Shown here: one piece after another, positions 36,299 to 44,539 of the stretch
How positions within the stretch are numbered: the first letter of the stretch is position 1
Layout of the letters: each line of letters begins with the position of its first letter
Assembly (NCBI GenBank): GCA_022651005.1
Contig: JALCQD010000002.1
Coordinates: forward strand, 434,001-498,000
Direction: 5' to 3'
DNA length: 64,000 bases
From: Bifidobacteriaceae bacterium
GTDB taxonomy: Bacteria; Actinomycetota; Actinomycetes; Actinomycetales; Bifidobacteriaceae
Made by a program: the position numbers and the translations under genes
The notes under the pieces: model-generated
The model's input: only the letters and a program-made list of their open reading frames with translations
The model's database searches: none
What the model was told of the DNA's origin: nothing

Positions 36299-37758
36299 GG
36301 CGGCTCATCTGTTGAATCTGCAGATGGTGTCTGTGGCTCCTGAACCTTCTCGGTGGAGAGCTTCGCGTCGAGTTGCGCGATGGCGGCGCTAGCCGCCTGC
36401 CGTTTCTGATCGGCCTTGAGGCGCACGATCTCCGACTGCGAGAGTCCGGCTCGCGCCAATCCCACCTCGGAGTCGGCGAACCCGGTGATCGCGGTGGCAA
36501 GCTTGCCGAAGCTGTCGCTGCGCGCGGCGTCGCTGATCTCCCGCGTGGGTGCCCATACGGGCTGCACCTGCGTCAGATCATCCGGGATGATAGGAGTGTG
36601 CTCGCGGTATTGGACCGCCATTGTGATCGCGTCCTTGAGCGAACGTCCGAACTGCCGGTTCTGCCGATCGGCCTCACGGCTCAGCTTGCGCTCCGCGGCC
36701 GCCATGGCTTCGGCGGAGGCGGGGTTGTCCATCGTGATGCCGAGATCGTTGACGGGAAGTGCGGTCTCGGAGGCGACCATGAGCGCGATGGTTTTGAGCA
36801 TGTCCGAATGCGGCTGCATCGACGCCTGGCTGATCTGCTGCAGCTGCGGCATGTCCCCGTCCTCGTCCTTGCCGATGGCGTTGATCGCGCTGACGAGGCT
36901 GCTCCATGTGTCCGTGCTGAACGCGTCGGGATCCGCGCCGAGAAACCACAGCTTCGGAACGGAATAGAATTCCGCGGTGGCCTCCATGCGCACCAGGGTT
37001 CGGAAACCCATGTCGGTGAGAGACATCAGGGATCGGGTGATCCTTGAGCGTCCGAAGGGCCGGTTGAGCTGTGCGTCATAGGCGAACGGCACCACCGGTG
37101 GTCTCTTGAGGAAGTTGAAGCGCGGCTCGGCCGACCATGATCCGCCCGAACGCGTGCATTCATAGATCATCGTCGGAAGCCAGGCGGTAAAGCTCGTGAT
37201 GCGGCCGTACTTGTCATCGCCGGTGATCGTCAAGGCGCTGCTGATGCGGCGGCGTCTGCGATCCCAGATGGCCGCACTCCAATCCGCACTGCGCGGTGTG
37301 ATCAGAATCCGCGAGGCGTCGTCGGTGTCGCCCGAGACGGTGAGGAAGCTGCACGAATGCGTGTACGCGCTCGAAATCGCCTGCGGGACTTCCATGTCCA
37401 AGGAATTCGACTCCGCCAGCTCGGCGATTCCATGAGGATCCGAGTCACCCGGAACGCTGAACCCCTCGAATACGGAGAGATCCGCCAACGAGCGCACCGC
37501 CTTGGCGGGCCAGCCGATCATCGGTTGCGCTTTCGCCCTGATGCGGTCGGGGATGCTGATGCTGAAATCGTTGAACCGGTATTTTGCGTCCGCGTAGGCA
37601 CCTCGCAGGAGGTTCCTCGGATATTTGTCTTTCCACACCTGCAAGAGCTTGAGAATGACGCGCAGATCCTCGTCGGGGACGTTATCTATCCTGCCGATAC
37701 CTGTGGAGGAGACATCCAGATAGGGGCTGCCCGTCGTGGTGACGATTCCGTTGACCAT
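36280..37758 (-). CDS. Portal protein, SPP1 Gp6-like, C-terminally truncated by frameshift
   Basis: This 492-residue portal is the 12-fold ring through which DNA enters and leaves the head. The sequence has the portal crown/wing pattern and segments such as NNVPDEDLRVIL-like VPDEDLRVILKLL near the N-terminus, IGWPAKAVRSLADL and the C-terminal helical domain NPASAEAMAAAERKLSREAD. ATG 37758 overlaps the terminase stop (TAATG). It stops early at 36280; a one-base change in the five-G run (36292-36296) would add about 58 residues of typical portal C-terminus. Confidence 0.88.
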   Translation of the reverse strand: MVNGIVTTTGSPYLDVSSTGIGRIDNVPDEDLRVILKLLQVWKDKYPRNLLRGAYADAKYRFNDFSISIPDRIRAKAQPMIGWPAKAVRSLADLSVFEGFSVPGDSDPHGIAELAESNSLDMEVPQAISSAYTHSCSFLTVSGDTDDASRILITPRSADWSAAIWDRRRRRISSALTITGDDKYGRITSFTAWLPTMIYECTRSGGSWSAEPRFNFLKRPPVVPFAYDAQLNRPFGRSRITRSLMSLTDMGFRTLVRMEATAEFYSVPKLWFLGADPDAFSTDTWSSLVSAINAIGKDEDGDMPQLQQISQASMQPHSDMLKTIALMVASETALPVNDLGITMDNPASAEAMAAAERKLSREADRQNRQFGRSLKDAITMAVQYREHTPIIPDDLTQVQPVWAPTREISDAARSDSFGKLATAITGFADSEVGLARAGLSQSEIVRLKADQKRQAASAAIAQLDAKLSTEKVQEPQTPSADSTDEPPRGQQS

Positions 37759-39218
37759 TAGACCATCACCTTCTGCTTTCTTCTGGGGTGTCTTTTCGTG
37801 GTGAACGCGCCGTGGAGCGCGAGTGTGCATGCCGCGAGCGGCGAGATGTCGATGTCGGAGCCGAGCTTGTTCCACGCGAACGCGCCGCCGGCACCCAAAG
37901 GCCTGATGATCGCGCCCTTGACGGCTTCGGCCAGTTGTGGCTGCTTCTCGTCGTCAAGATGGTGGAGGCTGCCGGCGTTGAGCATGTCCATGAACCTGCC
38001 GCACGCCTGACCCAGCTCGCGGGTGTTCGTCACCGTCACGCGAATGTGCCGGGACTTGAGATCGGGGAGGAGCGAGAGAGCGGGGGATTGAGCGTCGATG
38101 ACAACAGCAGCAGTCTTCGGCCATCTCTGCTCGAGCCAATCGACGGCCCACGCGGTACCCTCGTGCTGAGCGTCCTTAAAGGCTTCGAGTTCGATATGGG
38201 CGGTGCCGTCGTCATACTTCACGCATGCGCCGATCGCAAGACTGCTACGATCCGGTGGCATGTCCAATCCGAATGACATCGTGCCACCGAGTCGTAGCTG
38301 AGAAACTTTGCCAAATTCCCATTTCTTCGGATCGATGGCGACATTGCTGACTGCTTCATCCCAAATGCCAAGGGCTTCCCTGCGGAAATCGTCGGGTGCA
38401 AGATCGTCGAGGAGCTGCTGGATCGCCTCATCGGAAGTGTGCTCGGGGTAGCTCGGGTTCGCCCTCATCCACTGACTCCGATCATCCGACTTCGCGTCAC
38501 GGTCGGCGCTGAACTCCACCCACAGCGTCGAATCGGTATCGCCGCTCAATGCTTTTGTGCGATGCCTGGTGAACACCTCGCCCTGGTCTCTGGGACCGGG
38601 AGGGGTTCCCATGAAGAACGTCTGAGGGTTCGTGGCTCTGTTCTGTGTAGGCAGCATGGACGCGAGTGCCGAGTCGGAGAGTATCTGCGCTTCGTCGATG
38701 ATGAGCAGTCCGATGTTCTTGAAGCCGCGCAAGGCTCCGCGCTCACGCGCCTTGAAGTAGATTCTCGAGCCGTTGCGGAAGCGAATCTGTTCGTTTCCGG
38801 CCCCGGAGAGGATCCCATGAACGGGGTCGACCTGCGAGAGCATTTCGGGCATGGTCGCCAGTTCCGCGAGTGATTCGAACGTGTCCTTGATGACCGCGAA
38901 ATGATGCGCCGTCCAAATCACACGCAACCCGGGAATCTGGACGCAACGATGCACGGCGATAAGACCCACATCATGGGTCTTGCCGGCTTGTCGTGGAATG
39001 CTCATGTCGCTGTTCCTCGCCGCCCAGGAACCATCCTGTCGTTTCGCCAGCGCCAAACGGTTCAGGTCACGCTGCCACGGGTCGAAACCCATGCCCAACG
39101 CCGCGGCGAAGGCGTTCAGACTCGGTTCGCCGGTAGACACCACATCGCGGGGGAGCACCAGTTGTGTGGCTCCCTCAACTGAGAGGTTCGTCTGGGATGG
39201 TGACGCTTTCGACGACAT
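37758..39218 (-). CDS. terL: Terminase large subunit
   Basis: TerL is the ATP-driven packaging motor and DNA-cutting enzyme. The protein has about 486 residues, an ATPase domain with a Walker A-like SIPRQAGKT (about 73-81), Walker B LLIIDEAQ (Asp-Glu near 175-176) and the coupling motif FFMGTPPG. The C-terminal RNase H-like nuclease domain contains GLDMPPDRSS and VIDAQS, whose aspartates are likely metal ligands. The start (MSSKASPSQ) overlaps the small subunit gene by 44 bases; an in-frame ATG at 39242 is less likely. Confidence 0.93.
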   Translation of the reverse strand: MSSKASPSQTNLSVEGATQLVLPRDVVSTGEPSLNAFAAALGMGFDPWQRDLNRLALAKRQDGSWAARNSDMSIPRQAGKTHDVGLIAVHRCVQIPGLRVIWTAHHFAVIKDTFESLAELATMPEMLSQVDPVHGILSGAGNEQIRFRNGSRIYFKARERGALRGFKNIGLLIIDEAQILSDSALASMLPTQNRATNPQTFFMGTPPGPRDQGEVFTRHRTKALSGDTDSTLWVEFSADRDAKSDDRSQWMRANPSYPEHTSDEAIQQLLDDLAPDDFRREALGIWDEAVSNVAIDPKKWEFGKVSQLRLGGTMSFGLDMPPDRSSLAIGACVKYDDGTAHIELEAFKDAQHEGTAWAVDWLEQRWPKTAAVVIDAQSPALSLLPDLKSRHIRVTVTNTRELGQACGRFMDMLNAGSLHHLDDEKQPQLAEAVKGAIIRPLGAGGAFAWNKLGSDIDISPLAACTLALHGAFTTKRHPRRKQKVMV

Positions 39219-39435
39219 GGTCACCTTCCTTTGACTGGGCATCGATCGCAGCGATTTCCTTGCTGATGTCGTCGATGCGCTTGGTGAGGGCGGCGAGGTC
39301 GCGTGGCGAAACCTTGCCCGAATCCAGCGAGTCGGCGATCAGATTGCGCAAAGCGACGAGCAGACGGCGCTGATCGCCCGAATTGGCGGCGTTCCTGACG
39401 GTCTTGTGCTTTCCCGGAGTCTTAGTGGCGGCCAA
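39175..39435 (-). CDS. Putative terminase small subunit
   Basis: This helical protein of about 86 residues (RRLLVALRNLIADSLDSG, TKRIDDISKEIAAIDAQ) lies directly upstream of TerL, where the DNA-recognising small subunit is normally encoded. TTG at 39435 follows AGGAGG with six bases between and is the preferred start. No helix-turn-helix is obvious, so the assignment is by position. Confidence 0.6.
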   Translation of the reverse strand: MAATKTPGKHKTVRNAANSGDQRRLLVALRNLIADSLDSGKVSPRDLAALTKRIDDISKEIAAIDAQSKEGDHVVESVTIPDEPLS

Positions 39436-39555
39436 GATGAGCCTCCTGTGGAAAAAGAAAACCAACGCAACACTGTGGAATTACGACCGTATGTAAAACG
39501 ACGCTGCACCCGAGGGCACAATTGGGGCGCTCTGGGCGGGGGTGTCCCCACCTTC
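39436..39555. other. Non-coding stretch between HNH and terminase genes, candidate cos region
   Basis: These 120 bases hold no gene. They contain a GC-rich segment with GGGCGGGGGTGTCCCCACC (39535-39553). HNH-terminase gene pairs are known in cos-type phages, so the cohesive end site may lie here. The sequence itself does not prove it. Confidence 0.3.
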
Positions 39556-40404
39556 TCAGTCTCCGTATTTGATTCTGTTGAGTATTTCTGCGTTTGGTTC
39601 TTTGTTTCGGATGTATTGTTCGAGTTCTTTGATGCGGTTTTCGTAGGATTTCCGCGCGAGCATTTCACCGATGTTGGCTGCTGCTGTTGCTGGTTGCAGG
39701 TGGTTGGGGTTGACGCAGTGGCTGTTGCCGCACATGTGGTGTGCTTGCTGGGTGCCGAGCGGCTTGCCGTATCGCATCTCGAGTGAGGCGCGGTGCAGTG
39801 GTGCTTTCTTTTTGTCCAGCGTGGCGACGGGGTATCCGCTGTTGTTCAGGTAGTTCCAGTTCCAGCAGCCTGCTTCGTCGATGATGCTGTTAGCTTTGAG
39901 TTCTTTGAAGAAGGCGGCGGTGTCGTGTTGGAGCCATGCTCTGCGTAGTGGTGAGAGTGTTGAGAGCCAGCGCTTGTGCTTCTGTTCTTTGGTGAGTGGT
40001 GGCTTGTGTTGTTTCTTGGTGGCCTGCACGCGGGCTTGGTGTTGTTGCCAGCCTTCCGATTGGAAGGCGAGGTCTGATGCGCATTTGTGTGAGCAGACTG
40101 TTGCATCCGGGTGCCTGCTGGTGAAGCGGCTTCCGCAGACTTTGCATTCGCATTCATAATGTGTCTCGTGGGTGGTGCGGTGCCATTGGCGGTAGCAGGA
40201 GTTGCATAGTTGGCGGGCTACTATCTTTCGCTCGTTCCCGCATCTTTCGCACATGCCGGTCTTCGCATAGCCGTCGTGACGTTTCTGACGCCTGTATTTT
40301 GATTGGCTGCGGCATCGCTCGCTGCAGTAGACGTGCGGGCAGGTGGTGAATTCGTCGTTGAATTCCTTGTGGCAGTGTTCGCATACGGAGGTGCGCTGAG
40401 TCAA
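39556..40404 (-). CDS. HNH endonuclease with zinc-finger array
   Basis: This 282-residue protein is rich in CxxC pairs: CEHCHKEF, YCSERC, CERCGNE, CNSC, CKVCGSRF and CSHKC in the first 130 residues, likely several zinc ribbons for DNA binding. The C-terminal nuclease part has QAHHMCGNSHCVNPNHLQP (about 235-253), an HNH_3-like active site. It could be a free-standing homing endonuclease or a packaging-associated HNH. It lies just upstream of the terminase genes. Confidence 0.85.
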   Translation of the reverse strand: MTQRTSVCEHCHKEFNDEFTTCPHVYCSERCRSQSKYRRQKRHDGYAKTGMCERCGNERKIVARQLCNSCYRQWHRTTHETHYECECKVCGSRFTSRHPDATVCSHKCASDLAFQSEGWQQHQARVQATKKQHKPPLTKEQKHKRWLSTLSPLRRAWLQHDTAAFFKELKANSIIDEAGCWNWNYLNNSGYPVATLDKKKAPLHRASLEMRYGKPLGTQQAHHMCGNSHCVNPNHLQPATAAANIGEMLARKSYENRIKELEQYIRNKEPNAEILNRIKYGD

Positions 40405-40430
40405 GGCGACCTCCTTGCTGTTGAGTTATG

Positions 40431-40763
40431 TCAGAGGCCGCTTGTTGTGAAGGGGACGCTCGTCGCCCTAGGTTTGGGAAGCGGTGCGCCGGTGAGCTTG
40501 TGTCTGGCCCATGCGAGACTTTTGTTGCTTTTGATGCGATTGCACCGACGGTGGGTGAGTTGCACGTTTCCCCATTCGATGGGGCTTCCGCCTCTGCTAA
40601 CGGGTATGATCTCGTCGACCTCGGCGCTCATCGGGTCCGGGGTTTTGAGGCTCTTGTCGACGGGTTTGCCGCAGATGGCGCATGTGTCGTAGTAAGCGAG
40701 GACGCGTTTGCGGATCTCCCTGCGCCTACTGGCGAACGCGTATCGCGGGTTACTGCTGGGCAT
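40431..40763 (-). CDS. HNH endonuclease adjacent to terminase
   Basis: This 110-residue protein has the classic HNH core: CAICGKPVD, then AEVDEIIPVSRGGSPIEWGN and QLTHRRCNRIKSNK. Small HNH proteins beside terminase genes assist TerL in cos cleavage in known phages, so a packaging role is likely. ATG 40763 is chosen because the longer open frame upstream is low-complexity and covers another gene. The start overlaps that gene by 14 bases. Confidence 0.87.
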   Translation of the reverse strand: MPSSNPRYAFASRRREIRKRVLAYYDTCAICGKPVDKSLKTPDPMSAEVDEIIPVSRGGSPIEWGNVQLTHRRCNRIKSNKSLAWARHKLTGAPLPKPRATSVPFTTSGL

Positions 40764-40920
40764 GCTGAGTGACGCTCTGCCAGTATCCGGCGGGGAATGT
40801 GGCGGCGGTGGTGAAGTGGGGGCCGATGATGATGAGGCTGCCGCGCTTGTCGATTCGGTAGCGCTTGCCCTGGATCTGAATGGGCTGACTATATGCGGTG
40901 GCAACAGTGAAGGTGATCAT
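40750..40920 (-). CDS. 56-residue hypothetical phage protein
   Basis: This is a small gene starting MITFTVATAYSQPIQIQGK and ending VTQHAQQ, predicted to be mostly beta strand. CCGAGG lies about nine bases before the ATG. It ends inside the start of the HNH gene, suggesting coupling. No family is recognised. Confidence 0.55.
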   Translation of the reverse strand: MITFTVATAYSQPIQIQGKRYRIDKRGSLIIIGPHFTTAATFPAGYWQSVTQHAQQ

Positions 40921-40970
40921 GGCGGTGCCTCGGATTTCCTAGTGGGTTCCTAGTTGCTTCCTGGTGATGA

Positions 40971-41060
40971 TGGCGGGTGGTGAGGGATTCGAACCCACGA
41001 CACGTTTCCATGTGGCACGCTAGCGACGTGCTGCATTAAGCCGGACTCTGCCAACCACCC
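40971..41060 (-). tRNA. Phage-encoded tRNA-Ser(GCT)
   Basis: This 90-base class II tRNA has acceptor GGGTGGT/ACCACCC, an encoded CCA, anticodon arm GCACG-TCGCTAG-CGTGC with anticodon GCT (41022-41024) and a 5-bp variable arm. The T loop is TTCGAAT. Oddities are a 3-bp D stem, one T-stem mismatch and C instead of U at position 33, so it may be degenerate. Confidence 0.75.
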
Positions 41061-41154
41061 ATGCGATATGCGAAGACCCCGGCTCCTTGTGGAGTATCGG
41101 GGTCTTGGATTCGTTATACACGAATAACATTGGTCATTATACCATCTGGTTTCC

Positions 41155-41997
41155 TCAGCTAATGTTTGCAAGGCATCCGAGGAGGTCTCCGATATTGAAT
41201 GTGTATTGGCCGCGCTTGAGCTTTATCGAATGGGGTAGCTTGCCTCTGTCCCACCATTGGCAGATTGTTTTCGTCCGGACATGCTCGCCGGTCTGCTCGA
41301 GTAGGTAAGCGCTCGCATCCCGTGGCGATCCTGTTATCTCGAAACCACCTATTGAGTCGAGGTAGTCGGCGCGTACGCGGATGAGGTCGAGCATGGTGCC
41401 GCAGCGCGGGCATGTGGCATACGTGGTGCCTTTGGGCGCGTAGATGCTGGTGCGCACGTGCTGGGTCTCGCCCTCTTCATCCACATAGGTTTCCTTCTCG
41501 CATTCGGGACAGATGCCCACAAGCAGATTCTCCGACTGCCTGGTGATGTGCTTCTTGACTTGTTCGCAGTCCTGGGTGATCTGCTGGTAGTCGTTTCCAG
41601 CCGAGGGCAACGCCGCGAGCGCTCCAGCGTTCTTGCGGAGTTGAGGGAGTAGGGTATCCCATTCGCGCAGAGTACAGGTGAATCCATCGGTGGTGACGCC
41701 CAATGGCTGCCACTGAAGGAGACCGCCCAGGTACTGCAGGTCATGTTCCGCAGCGTCGTAAATTTGGTGCGCTTCCTCGTTGAGCGGCAATCCAGCGAAC
41801 GCCTTACTCGCATGCCCTGGCGACTTGATTGCGAACGATGCCTGTTTGAACACAACGCTTCTTAGCGTGGGCATGCCAATCGTGTACAACCAGTGCAGCC
41901 GATGACCGTATTCGCGCTCGCAAACGTTGCAGATCACCCGGTCGTCATCCATCGTGCGCTCGCAGGTGGGGCATAGGTTTTCGTGTGTCGTTGTCAA
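41155..41997 (-). CDS. Zinc-ribbon protein with C-terminal DNA-binding-like domain
   Basis: This protein of about 280 residues has three zinc-binding pairs: CPTCERTMDDD and CNVCERE at the N-terminus, CPECEKETY and CPRCGTML in the second half. The C-terminus (HVRTKTICQWWDRGKLPHSI) resembles a MerR/excisionase-like winged helix. It is the last gene of the early operon. TTG at 41997 is preferred because GGAG lies six bases before it; TTG 42015 is also in frame. The role is unknown, perhaps late gene activation. Confidence 0.65.
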   Translation of the reverse strand: MTTTHENLCPTCERTMDDDRVICNVCEREYGHRLHWLYTIGMPTLRSVVFKQASFAIKSPGHASKAFAGLPLNEEAHQIYDAAEHDLQYLGGLLQWQPLGVTTDGFTCTLREWDTLLPQLRKNAGALAALPSAGNDYQQITQDCEQVKKHITRQSENLLVGICPECEKETYVDEEGETQHVRTSIYAPKGTTYATCPRCGTMLDLIRVRADYLDSIGGFEITGSPRDASAYLLEQTGEHVRTKTICQWWDRGKLPHSIKLKRGQYTFNIGDLLGCLANIS

Positions 41998-42070
41998 TGG
42001 TTTCTCCGCTCTCAAGGACTAGACTGAATGCTGTTCGTGGTGTCAGCCCGTCTCTTTGAGGCGGGTTCTT

Positions 42071-42226
42071 TTATTCCTGGTGCTTCTTTTGCAGCAGGTG
42101 TTGGCGTCCGAGGCTTTCGCGGATTGAGGTGATGACTGCGGGGTTGAGGTTGGTGAGGGCGCGGATCTCCTGGTCGGTACGCCCGTCGCGCATCATCTGC
42201 GTGGCGCGTTTGATTGTTTGACTCAT
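42071..42226 (-). CDS. 51-residue HTH-like small protein
   Basis: It starts MSQTIKRATQMMRDGRTDQE and ends LLQKKHQE. The stretch with DQEIRALTNLNPAVITSIRESL resembles a resolvase-type helix-turn-helix. ATG overlaps the stop of the DivIVA-like gene (ATGA). Confidence 0.6.
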   Translation of the reverse strand: MSQTIKRATQMMRDGRTDQEIRALTNLNPAVITSIRESLGRQHLLQKKHQE

Positions 42227-42468
42227 GATTCTTCTTCGTTTTCTTCTGGTTGGTTGAGTGCGAGGAGGGACCATTGCTTGGCGATCCTGCGGAGGCGGGC
42301 GCATTCGGCTTGGTAGGCGAGCGTGGTGTCGGCGAGTTCGCGGATGGTGTCTCGTGCCTGGTTGCAGAATTCGTCGACTTCGTCGCACCGGTAGCCAATG
42401 TGGAGACGGGTTGTGTTGAACATTTTGTGGTCAACGTCCCCGGGGGTGAGCATTTCGTTGGCGTGCAT
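42223..42468 (-). CDS. DivIVA/Wag31 N-domain-like small protein
   Basis: This 81-residue protein begins with MLTPGDVDHKMFNTTRL (from residue 6), then GYRCDEVDEFCNQARDTI. The pattern LTP-x-DV, F, GY and DEVDxF is the lipid-binding N-terminal signature of actinobacterial DivIVA (Wag31), followed here by only one short coiled coil. DivIVA organises polar growth and division in actinobacteria. AAAGGAG lies six bases before the ATG. Length is about a third of host DivIVA. A role in altering host growth is inference. Confidence 0.7.
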   Translation of the reverse strand: MHANEMLTPGDVDHKMFNTTRLHIGYRCDEVDEFCNQARDTIRELADTTLAYQAECARLRRIAKQWSLLALNQPEENEEES

Positions 42469-42634
42469 CGTAAGCTCCTTTCGTGAATCCTGTGCTGAAT
42501 GCGTATTGCCATTCGCCGATCGTGTGGCCGAGTTTTGCGAAGGCTTCGAGTAGTGAGAGTTTCTTCTTGTCTGTCACGTGCTCGTAGTGGGGTTTCGTGC
42601 GGCGTGATTTCGGCGGAGTGCTCAGGTGTTTCAT
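42431..42634 (-). CDS. Hypothetical early phage protein
   Basis: This 67-residue basic protein contains KLSLLEAFAKLGHTIGEWQYAF. It overlaps both neighbours (38 bases with the DivIVA-like gene, 4 with the gene before it). No family is recognised. Confidence 0.55.
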   Translation of the reverse strand: MKHLSTPPKSRRTKPHYEHVTDKKKLSLLEAFAKLGHTIGEWQYAFSTGFTKGAYDARQRNAHPRGR

Positions 42635-42867
42635 CGTGGTGCCTCCTCTATGCTGAGGGCTTCTGTCAATGGCATTCGGATGGTGTCGTATTTGGCGAAG
42701 GTGAATTGGATCTGTGTCGTTCCGAATCCGTGGCTATAGGTGTCCGGTTCGTCATAGCTGATTTCGAAGGCGGCGAGACGATCCGTCAACTGGATTGTTT
42801 CGGCTTTCAGAGTGACGCGTTTGCCGCAGAGCAGGGTGGCCTTGTTGAGGTCGATCATCTGACTCAT
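42631..42867 (-). CDS. Hypothetical early phage protein
   Basis: This 78-residue protein is predicted to be beta-rich (RVTLKAETIQLTDRLAAFEI, TTQIQFTFAKYDTIRMPL). It is coupled to neighbours by 4-base overlaps at both ends. Function unknown. Confidence 0.6.
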   Translation of the reverse strand: MSQMIDLNKATLLCGKRVTLKAETIQLTDRLAAFEISYDEPDTYSHGFGTTQIQFTFAKYDTIRMPLTEALSIEEAPR

Positions 42868-43223
42868 AGGTGCGCCTGTTTCTTGATGTGGTCGATGGTG
42901 TTACCGTCGGTGATCTTGTGGTGGATTCTGGCGACCCAGAGGCGTGGAATGTTTGGCGGGAAGAGATGGGTGAAGGTCTCTGCATCGATGTCGGCCATTT
43001 CTCTCACTCTTTGGTCTTCGAATCGGTCGTAGGGCAAGTCCTCGCCGATGCTCCAGACCCCGAGCAATCGTCCGCCGAGATCCGTGTAGGCGATGAGGCG
43101 AGCGCCGAGTAGGGTTTCCGTTCTCACTTCGTACTGTTTCTCGCCGCTGATGATCTTCTTCAGCAACCCTGATTTCAATTTGGCGATGCACACGATCGTG
43201 CCATCAACTTTGATGAACCTCAT
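42864..43223 (-). CDS. ASCH/PUA-like domain protein
   Basis: This 119-residue protein has KLKSGLLKKIISGEKQYEVR near the start, followed by GARLIAYTDLGGRLLGVWSI. This is the layout of ASCH/PUA-like folds, in which a short helix precedes a beta barrel that binds RNA or modified bases. ATG 43223 is preferred over the long Arg-rich upstream extension. The assignment is by pattern only. Confidence 0.55.
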   Translation of the reverse strand: MRFIKVDGTIVCIAKLKSGLLKKIISGEKQYEVRTETLLGARLIAYTDLGGRLLGVWSIGEDLPYDRFEDQRVREMADIDAETFTHLFPPNIPRLWVARIHHKITDGNTIDHIKKQAHL

Positions 43224-43405
43224 AGCCACTCGTTTCCGTTCTCGTCTTCCCAGCAGTCCCTGCACTGGTTGTGTTCGTTCAGATCGTCTTGCTTGCCGCA
43301 TTCGACGCACCAACCCCACCAGCCGAAGACCGGCTCCAAGTACTCGTACTCGCAACATCGCAGAGTCTTCTCGCTGCGCCGGAGCAGTTTTTCAAGCAGT
43401 TTCAT
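43220..43405 (-). CDS. Small zinc-ribbon protein
   Basis: This protein of about 61 residues ends with two CxxC pairs (CVECGKQDDLNEHNQCRDC), a single zinc ribbon. AAGGAG lies seven bases before ATG 43405. Function unknown. Confidence 0.6.
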   Translation of the reverse strand: MKLLEKLLRRSEKTLRCCEYEYLEPVFGWWGWCVECGKQDDLNEHNQCRDCWEDENGNEWL

Positions 43406-44321
43406 TGGCACTCTCCTTGATGGTTTGTTCCGCTGCCTGCTCTTTGCCCAATCCGGTTTTGACGAGCTGGCGGAAGCGCTTGTTGGCTGCCCACGCGTCC
43501 GCTCCTGGCGGGAGTTTGAGCGTCACGTGATCCTGAATCCAACCGTCGCTCACTGGCTGTGCCGTTTTGGCTTTGGGCTTCCAATCGCGCCATTGGCCCT
43601 TGCTCAGCCAGTTGCTCAGATTCGGCACGTAGCGCTGCTGCACCTCGCCCTTCGAGACCGCTATTGCGTATGTCTTCGCCGATTCGAGCAGGATCGGGGC
43701 GGTAATGGTGCCGGACAGGCTCGTGAACGCTTGCTGGGCGATGAGCCTGGAGCCCGAGTGCTTTGGGTAGGCGTCCCAGAGATCGTCGAACGCTTCGTCG
43801 GTGAATCTGTTGGCTTGTGATTTCGAATCCGCTGCTACCACCCCCTTCGAGGGGGTAGGGGGAGTAGTTGTATCTGTATCTGTATCTGTATCTGGTTCGG
43901 TTTGGTTCGAGGTTGCTTCAACCACATGCGAAGCACCTGCTTCGGCTTTGCTTCGTCGTGCTTCACCGGACTTCCTGCCGCCTGCTTTGCCGGCTTCGGA
44001 ACGAGCCTTCTTCAACGACTCGACCTCCTTGCGGCTGCGCTGCGCAGAGAGGAAGTCATGCACCTGCCAGCCATTGTTGACACGCTCCCACATGTCTGCT
44101 TCCTCGAGATCCTGCGCGACACTGGAATCCGCGCCGAGCACGCGAGTGGCGATCATGTCGGGGATGAACCCGTCGGTGAGGTTGTCGACGCAGTACGTGA
44201 TGCTGCCGACCCATACGACGGCAGCCAGGGGATGAGCTGTGCTGAACATGATCCACTTCGGGTTCAGGTACAGTTTGCTGTCAAGCTTCGCGAAAGTCTC
44301 CAACGCTTGCTCCTTTACCAT
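43392..44321 (-). CDS. Phage replication initiation / replisome organiser protein
   Basis: This protein of about 309 residues has a winged-helix N-terminus (MVKEQALETFAKLDSKLYLN ... EADMWERVNNGWQVHDFL), a common replication-initiator pattern. A charged linker and a hexanucleotide-encoded TD repeat (43870-43893) follow. The C-terminal domain (FDDLWDAYPKHSGSRLIAQQAF) resembles DnaD/primase-associated regions of phage initiators. It follows recombination genes in the early operon. No helicase gene is recognised. Confidence 0.65.
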   Translation of the reverse strand: MVKEQALETFAKLDSKLYLNPKWIMFSTAHPLAAVVWVGSITYCVDNLTDGFIPDMIATRVLGADSSVAQDLEEADMWERVNNGWQVHDFLSAQRSRKEVESLKKARSEAGKAGGRKSGEARRSKAEAGASHVVEATSNQTEPDTDTDTDTTTPPTPSKGVVAADSKSQANRFTDEAFDDLWDAYPKHSGSRLIAQQAFTSLSGTITAPILLESAKTYAIAVSKGEVQQRYVPNLSNWLSKGQWRDWKPKAKTAQPVSDGWIQDHVTLKLPPGADAWAANKRFRQLVKTGLGKEQAAEQTIKESANETA

Positions 44322-44539
44322 TCCAATTTCTGAGCGCAGACGCCAAAACAACCGTCGTGGAACTTGAACGTTCGGAATCCATAAATCTCCGGATCCATCC
44401 CTTTATTGCTGCCATGACGCAGTTGACTTGCGTAAGAATTTGCAGAGTGCTTGTTCTTCGAATGACACAGCATCTCCCACTCGCCTGGACACTCGTTCAT
44501 CCGTTCGATGGCGCGTTTGTAGTGCTTCGTGACACTCAT
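44315..44539 (-). CDS. Hypothetical early phage protein
   Basis: This 74-residue basic protein (MSVTKHYKRAIERMNECPGE ... CAQKLEW) has a pattern HSANSYASQLRHG seen in small phage proteins of unknown role. Its ATG overlaps the stop of the nuclease gene before it (ATGA), and its end overlaps the replication gene start by 7 bases. Confidence 0.6.
   Translation of the reverse strand: MSVTKHYKRAIERMNECPGEWEMLCHSKNKHSANSYASQLRHGSNKGMDPEIYGFRTFKFHDGCFGVCAQKLEW

Noticed and set aside
42047-42072. Hairpin with a T tract on the + strand within the leftward early operon
   Set aside because: No + strand gene precedes it and it lacks a T run on the coding strand; not called as a terminator.
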